From the NCBI RefSeq assembly GCF_005405425.1, contig NZ_BJEA01000013.1:1-64000 (forward strand): a stretch of 64,000 bases of DNA, in the 5' to 3' direction. The position numbers and the translations under genes are program-made. Shown piece after piece: positions 59,682-64,000 of this stretch. A model generated the notes under the pieces. It searched no databases, was not told the DNA's origin, and saw only the letters and a list, made by a program, of their open reading frames with translations. Position 1 is the stretch's first letter. The number at the start of each line of letters is the position of its first letter. Source of the stretch: Lactiplantibacillus modestisalitolerans (GTDB lineage Bacteria; Bacillota; Bacilli; Lactobacillales; Lactobacillaceae).

Positions 59682-59682
59682 A

Positions 59683-59742
59683 ATAAACAAAGACCACGTT
59701 AGTATCGGTGAACTGCCGGTAACTAGCGTGGTCTTTGTTTAT
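59683..59742. terminator. Bidirectional terminator
   Basis: AATAAACAAAGACCACGTTA pairs with TAGCGTGGTCTTTGTTTAT around an inner loop. It lies between the AKR and 5'-nucleotidase genes. Confidence 0.8.
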
Positions 59743-59861
59743 GGATTCATATAGTTGGTACGGATGCTTCCTAATCAGGTTAGTCGATAAAAGTGGAAAC
59801 GAAGTACCTAGCCGGCTGGTCTCGGGCTCCTACTGGTGGCAATTCAAAGCCGATTTACAGC

Positions 59862-61409
59862 CTAATAGGACACCGTAAAGTTTGTGGGTTGGCTGGCCGT
59901 CACGACGGGGTGTTCCGCGAAGTAGTCGGCAATCAGGACCGTCATGTCAGTTGAGAGTTGACGCTCAATTTTATCGGTCTGATACATTGGGTAGTTCCCG
60001 CCACCGCCGGCCCGGTAATGGTTGAGCGTGACCGTTAATTGTTGGTCGGGTTGCACCGGTTGACCATGGTAGTCTAATTGAACGACCCGTTGACCAAACG
60101 GTTTGGTTAAATCAAACCGGTAGTCGATGCCACTATAAATATCGTAAACGTAGTGCCGTAACTTGGGCTTCAAGAAAGCGGGGTTCACCTGAACCTGACC
60201 GTCCTTGAGGATGAAGTAGCTGGCGCAGCGTTCCAACGCCCCCCGCAAATCGGCACCACTCACCGTTTCAACCGCGAGCTTATTGGGGTAAACGTAACTG
60301 TTCATGACTTCGCGCATCGTGACGTGTGGTTTAAGACCGGGAACGTCGTCGTTAAATAGGGCGGTTGCCGCAATGTCGGTCCCCGTCGCGGCCATTTCAA
60401 CCTGGTTAATAAAGTTAAGGTACGGGTGGTTATGTAACCGCGCTTCCAGGTGGTCATGAACGAGCATGTTACCGTTGATTTGACCAAGCGGCGTGTCGAG
60501 CCAATCTTCCATGGCATGGTTGATGGGGGCAATTCGCTGCATTAGTGCTGGGTCTGCGGGCGCGTTAGCGACGGTTAACAAGTCGGCGTGCCGGTCGGTG
60601 ATTTGTCCCCGTTCGAACGTTAGCGTAATTAAGCCAACGTTGGTGCCCCGCATACCGGGCTGGGTTACCGGGACGCCCTTAATACTGGTGGCGAGTTGCC
60701 GGTGCTGATGGCCGGTGATTAGGGCGTCGATACCCGGAACTTCGGCTAGCATGGCGTAACCGCGGTTTTCGCCGTTTTGACGTTCAGTTGGGTGGCCCGT
60801 TAGTGGGTCGCATTCAATACCACCATGGTAGGCAACGACGACGACGTCGGCGAGTTGCCGTAATTTAGGTACCCAGTGTTTCGCCGTATCCACAACGTCG
60901 GCAAAGTGGAGCCCGGCGATGTTGCGGGGTTGCTCCCAATGGGCAACGAACTGCGTGGTTAGCCCTAAAATAGCAACTTTGACCCCGGCGCGTTCAAGGA
61001 TGGTATACGGCTTAGCAAACAGGGCGCGGTTTTGATCATCATGAATATTAGCCGCCAACATTGGATAGTGGCGACTAGATTCGCACAGGTCGAGGTAGTC
61101 GAGCCCGTAATTGAATTCGTGGTTGCCAAATACGCCGGCCGCAACCTGGTTACAATTAGCCAGCTGTGAATAGAGGGGGGCGGTTGCGCGGTGTCTTTTT
61201 GCAATGAAATAGGTCAATGGTGAGCCCTGCACGTAATCACCGTTGTCGATGACAATCGGCCAAACGTTGTCATTATCGTGCTTAGTTTGCTGGCGAATCA
61301 CACTGGCGACGCGAGCCAGGCCAAATGGCGCGACGTTGTCCCTCCGACTATAATCCGTTGGTGCTAAGTAGCCGTGCACGTCACTTGTTGAGATTAATTT
61401 AATTTTCAT
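59862..61409 (-). CDS. Bifunctional metallophosphatase/5'-nucleotidase (UshA/YfkN type)
   Basis: A 515-residue protein. The N-terminal metallophosphoesterase domain has STSDVHGYL (metal ligands D10 and H12), DNGDYVQGSPL, FGNHEFNYG, and VTGHQHRQ-like ITGHQHRQLA. The C-terminal 5'-nucleotidase domain (about 300-500) has NSYVYPNKLAVETVSGADLRGALERC. No signal peptide, so cytosolic, unlike periplasmic UshA. It hydrolyses nucleotides or 2',3'-cyclic nucleotides. Confidence 0.93.
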   Translation of the reverse strand: MKIKLISTSDVHGYLAPTDYSRRDNVAPFGLARVASVIRQQTKHDNDNVWPIVIDNGDYVQGSPLTYFIAKRHRATAPLYSQLANCNQVAAGVFGNHEFNYGLDYLDLCESSRHYPMLAANIHDDQNRALFAKPYTILERAGVKVAILGLTTQFVAHWEQPRNIAGLHFADVVDTAKHWVPKLRQLADVVVVAYHGGIECDPLTGHPTERQNGENRGYAMLAEVPGIDALITGHQHRQLATSIKGVPVTQPGMRGTNVGLITLTFERGQITDRHADLLTVANAPADPALMQRIAPINHAMEDWLDTPLGQINGNMLVHDHLEARLHNHPYLNFINQVEMAATGTDIAATALFNDDVPGLKPHVTMREVMNSYVYPNKLAVETVSGADLRGALERCASYFILKDGQVQVNPAFLKPKLRHYVYDIYSGIDYRFDLTKPFGQRVVQLDYHGQPVQPDQQLTVTLNHYRAGGGGNYPMYQTDKIERQLSTDMTVLIADYFAEHPVVTASQPTNFTVSY

Positions 61410-61643
61410 TCCAGCTAGGCCTCCAGTATGTGTTTAAACTCTATTATAACAATATTCCTGAATTTAAACTTACTCGTGAACATAAACTTATTAGTTTTTT
61501 CACTGTGAAACAATTTGAATTATTATAGCAGCTAGTCAGAACTTCAAACCTTTTTCATATTTTGGTTAAAAAACGACCAAATGTTTACGTTATCATTAGT
61601 TAACGGATATAGTAACGATAATCGAATTACGGAGGAGAATGCT

Positions 61644-64000
61644 ATGCAGAAGTTTTCGAACGCCCCATTCCATCCAACCCCCGAGTCCGGTTTAACGACC
61701 GCGATGGTAACGGAACGCACAACTAAGTTCGGTGCAAACGAACTGGTTGCGGCCCGTCCCGTGCCGTTGTGGCGCAAAATTTGGCAACATCTGAGTGACG
61801 TTTCGTCACTGGTGCTACTCTTTGCAGTCGGGTTGGCCACTTACTTAGCCATCGCTCAAAACGGTGGTTGGACAAAAACAATTGTGATTGGAACGATTTT
61901 AATCATTAACGTGGTGATTGGGTTGTACCAAGAAGCGTCGGCGGAAAAGTCGCTGGCGGCACTGAAGTCAATGAGTTTACCGACCGCTAACGTTCGGCGC
62001 GACGGAACGGTTCAAACGGTTGCGGCGACGACCCTCGTACCGGGGGACGTCGTGCTTTTGAAGGCCGGGGATCAGGTTCCCGCCGACGCCGTCGTACTCA
62101 CAAGTACCAACTTAGCGGTTGACGAAGCTGTGTTGACCGGTGAAAGTTTACCAGTTGAAAAACAAGCTTATGCTGGCGCAGCTGAACTGACCGCGGAGCA
62201 GCAAGTTTATTCGGGAACGGCGGTGACGGCCGGAACCGCGACGATCCAAGTGCTCACGACCGGGATGGCCACGGAATTAGGTCAAATTGCTGGGTTGCTG
62301 AACAAAACGAAGCCACGCGCAACGCCATTGCAGGGACGCTTGAACCGGCTTTCTAGCTGGCTAACGGCCTTTGCGGTTCTCGGTGGAATGACTATCTTTG
62401 CCCTGAGTGTGTGGGTGCAGAACCAGGGGGTTGCGGATAGTTTAATGATCGGGGTTTCACTCGCCGTGGCGGCGGTTCCCGAAACATTACCAATTATTGT
62501 CACGATTAGTTTGTCGCACGGGGTGCGCCGAATGGCCGACCAAAACGCAATCATGCGGCGGGTCAGTGCCGTTGAAACTATCGGGAGCGTTGATGTGATT
62601 GCGTCGGATAAGACGGGAACGTTAACGCAGAATAAGATGACGATTACGACCTACTGGACACCCCAAAAAGGGGTCGCTAAAGCGGACGCACCGCTGTCCC
62701 AAGCGGGGTGCGACTTAATGCGCTACCTAGGGTTAGCAACGAATGCCGAGATCAACGAGGTCGATGGTGAAGAGCACCCGGTGGGTGACGCAACGGAACT
62801 CGCTGCCATTCGCTGGTTAGCTACTAACGGGCTGACCCGGGCGGAACTAGAAGCGGAAACACCCCGAATTGCGGAGGACCCGTTTGACTCCACGAAAAAG
62901 ATGATGTCGACGGTTCATCGGCTGCAGGATGGCCGGCAGCTTGTAATCGTCAAGGGAGCTTGGGACCGGCTACCACTCCGGGCGGATGAGCCGCACCGGG
63001 CCGCTGCTCAGCGGGCCCACGACCAGTTTGGAAAACAGGCTTTACGGGTCCTAGCGGTCGGGTACAAAATTGTTGGTGCCGACGTTGCCAGTGATGACTG
63101 GGCGCGGTTAAGCACTGAGTTACATTTAGCCGGGTTAGTCGGGCTCATTGACCCGCCGCGGCCGGAAGTGTTTGCCGCTATTCAAGCAGCAAAACAAGCT
63201 GGGATTATGCCCGTTATGATTACCGGGGACCACCTGGTGACGGCAACGGCCATTGCTACTGAAATTGGTATTTTAGAAGACGGACTTACAGCCGTTAGCG
63301 GTGAAACGCTACGAGCGCTGTCCGATCAAGAGTTACAAGCCCAAATCGATAAGATTGCGGTTTACGCGCGGGTTTCCCCAACTGATAAGATTCGAATCGT
63401 CCAAGCATGGCAACAACTTGGCAAATCCGTTGCCATGACTGGTGACGGGGTCAACGACGCGCCGGCATTGAAGGCGGCCGACGTTGGAATTGCCATGGGG
63501 ATCACCGGGACCGAAGTGTCGAAGGGCGCCGCCGATATGGTCCTAACGGATGATAACTTTGCGACCATCATGACGGCCGTTAAGGAAGGCCGGACGGTGT
63601 ACCAAAACATCATTAAGGCGGTTGAGTTCTTAGTAGGGGTGAACTTTGCCCAGATTTTCCTAATGGTGGGGGCGGTCCTCTTTGGTTGGGGCGCGCCGCT
63701 ATTGGCAGAACAGTTACTGATAATTAACGTCTTAGCGGACGGGATTCCGGGCTTCTTTATTAGTCAGGAACCGGGTGAGCCGCAAGCGATGCAACAGCCA
63801 CCCGTGGCGAACGACGAGAGTATCTTAGCCCGGGGGTTACGCCAACGACTAGCCGTTCGGGCCGCGACCTTTACGGCCCTCACGCTGGGAATTTACGCGT
63901 TGGGTCGCTTCGGCTTAACGAATAATCAGGCGGGCGTTGGAATGACGATGGTCTTCCTAGTGTTGGCACTCGGGTCAATGATCGACATTTACGCGATCAA
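61644..64000 (+). CDS. P2A-type (calcium-transporting-like) P-type ATPase, 3' part outside window
   Basis: The frame starts at ATG 61644 (GGAGGAG upstream) and is still open at the window end, so at least 785 residues. Cation ATPase N-terminal domain; actuator VLTGESLPVEK; phosphorylation site D322 in SDKTGTLTQNKM; hinge TGDGVNDAPALKAADVGIAMG. Membrane helix 4 reads AVPETLP rather than the usual AIPEGLP of calcium pumps. A Ca2+ or Mn2+ exporter is most likely. Confidence 0.9.
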   Translation, partial: MQKFSNAPFHPTPESGLTTAMVTERTTKFGANELVAARPVPLWRKIWQHLSDVSSLVLLFAVGLATYLAIAQNGGWTKTIVIGTILIINVVIGLYQEASAEKSLAALKSMSLPTANVRRDGTVQTVAATTLVPGDVVLLKAGDQVPADAVVLTSTNLAVDEAVLTGESLPVEKQAYAGAAELTAEQQVYSGTAVTAGTATIQVLTTGMATELGQIAGLLNKTKPRATPLQGRLNRLSSWLTAFAVLGGMTIFALSVWVQNQGVADSLMIGVSLAVAAVPETLPIIVTISLSHGVRRMADQNAIMRRVSAVETIGSVDVIASDKTGTLTQNKMTITTYWTPQKGVAKADAPLSQAGCDLMRYLGLATNAEINEVDGEEHPVGDATELAAIRWLATNGLTRAELEAETPRIAEDPFDSTKKMMSTVHRLQDGRQLVIVKGAWDRLPLRADEPHRAAAQRAHDQFGKQALRVLAVGYKIVGADVASDDWARLSTELHLAGLVGLIDPPRPEVFAAIQAAKQAGIMPVMITGDHLVTATAIATEIGILEDGLTAVSGETLRALSDQELQAQIDKIAVYARVSPTDKIRIVQAWQQLGKSVAMTGDGVNDAPALKAADVGIAMGITGTEVSKGAADMVLTDDNFATIMTAVKEGRTVYQNIIKAVEFLVGVNFAQIFLMVGAVLFGWGAPLLAEQLLIINVLADGIPGFFISQEPGEPQAMQQPPVANDESILARGLRQRLAVRAATFTALTLGIYALGRFGLTNNQAGVGMTMVFLVLALGSMIDIYAI

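Noticed and set aside
59430-59690. 86-codon minus-strand frame
   Set aside because: It lies inside the MITE-like element and lacks a ribosome binding site.

Overview
The window is a low-GC Firmicute chromosome segment, most likely a Lactobacillaceae species of intermediate GC (roughly 45-50%). Supporting evidence: a WxL/DUF916 surface-protein cluster, a T-box leader on brnQ, an ATP-type PEP carboxykinase, a PepO-like M13 peptidase, a water-forming-type NADH oxidase, cre-like CcpA sites, strong AGGAGG ribosome binding sites, and IS200/IS605 elements of lactobacillar type. No rRNA, prophage or CRISPR array was seen. One tRNA gene, tRNA-Ala(CGC), is present.

Layout. 1-2.4 kb is an accessory edge: an IS200/IS605 element cut by the window boundary, a MazE/MazF-type pair whose toxin carries an in-frame stop, and an L,D-transpeptidase remnant. 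2.4-8.5 kb is a rhamnoside locus (AraC regulator divergent from MFS transporter and two GH78 enzymes). 8.5-10.3 kb is brnQ under a T-box, followed by an AarF/UbiB-like kinase. 12.2-13.1 kb is an island of interspersed repeats. 13.1-18.0 kb is a three-gene membrane glycosyltransferase operon, including a BcsA-like synthase with a C-terminal PilZ domain and an N-terminal frameshift. 18.4-22.2 kb has an aquaporin and a MoxR-AAA/VWA operon with a perfect parS site just upstream. 23.7-28.7 kb is the WxL operon. 28.7-32.5 kb has NADH oxidase and a complete tnpA/tnpB element.

33-46.5 kb is rich in redox, oxygen and metal functions: PepO, an FNR-like regulator with two cysteines (FLP-like), copper-chaperone-like protein, Dps, a glycerol facilitator, thioredoxin with a CsoR-family repressor, a P1B ATPase, a menaquinone-type methyltransferase and a DyP peroxidase. 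Two FNR-type boxes, one before the chaperone-dps operon and one before the P1B ATPase, have identical spacing to their -10 elements, which suggests one small regulon. 46.8-64 kb is mostly housekeeping: tRNA-Ala, a LysM-NlpC/P60 hydrolase behind a WalR-type box, pckA behind a cre-like site, TetR and MarR regulators, a macrodomain protein, uppP, a two-component ThrE-type exporter, an aldo/keto reductase, a 5'-nucleotidase and the start of a P2A-type ATPase.

The least explained signals are non-coding: (i) a family of nested palindromes bounded by a GAAACGTG motif and a CACTCT motif with variable cores, found at 3' ends of genes; (ii) a MITE-like element of about 340-380 bp with terminal inverted repeats, two full and two partial copies; (iii) the paired FNR-type boxes; (iv) an apparent ATC start codon in the ThrE-type gene.
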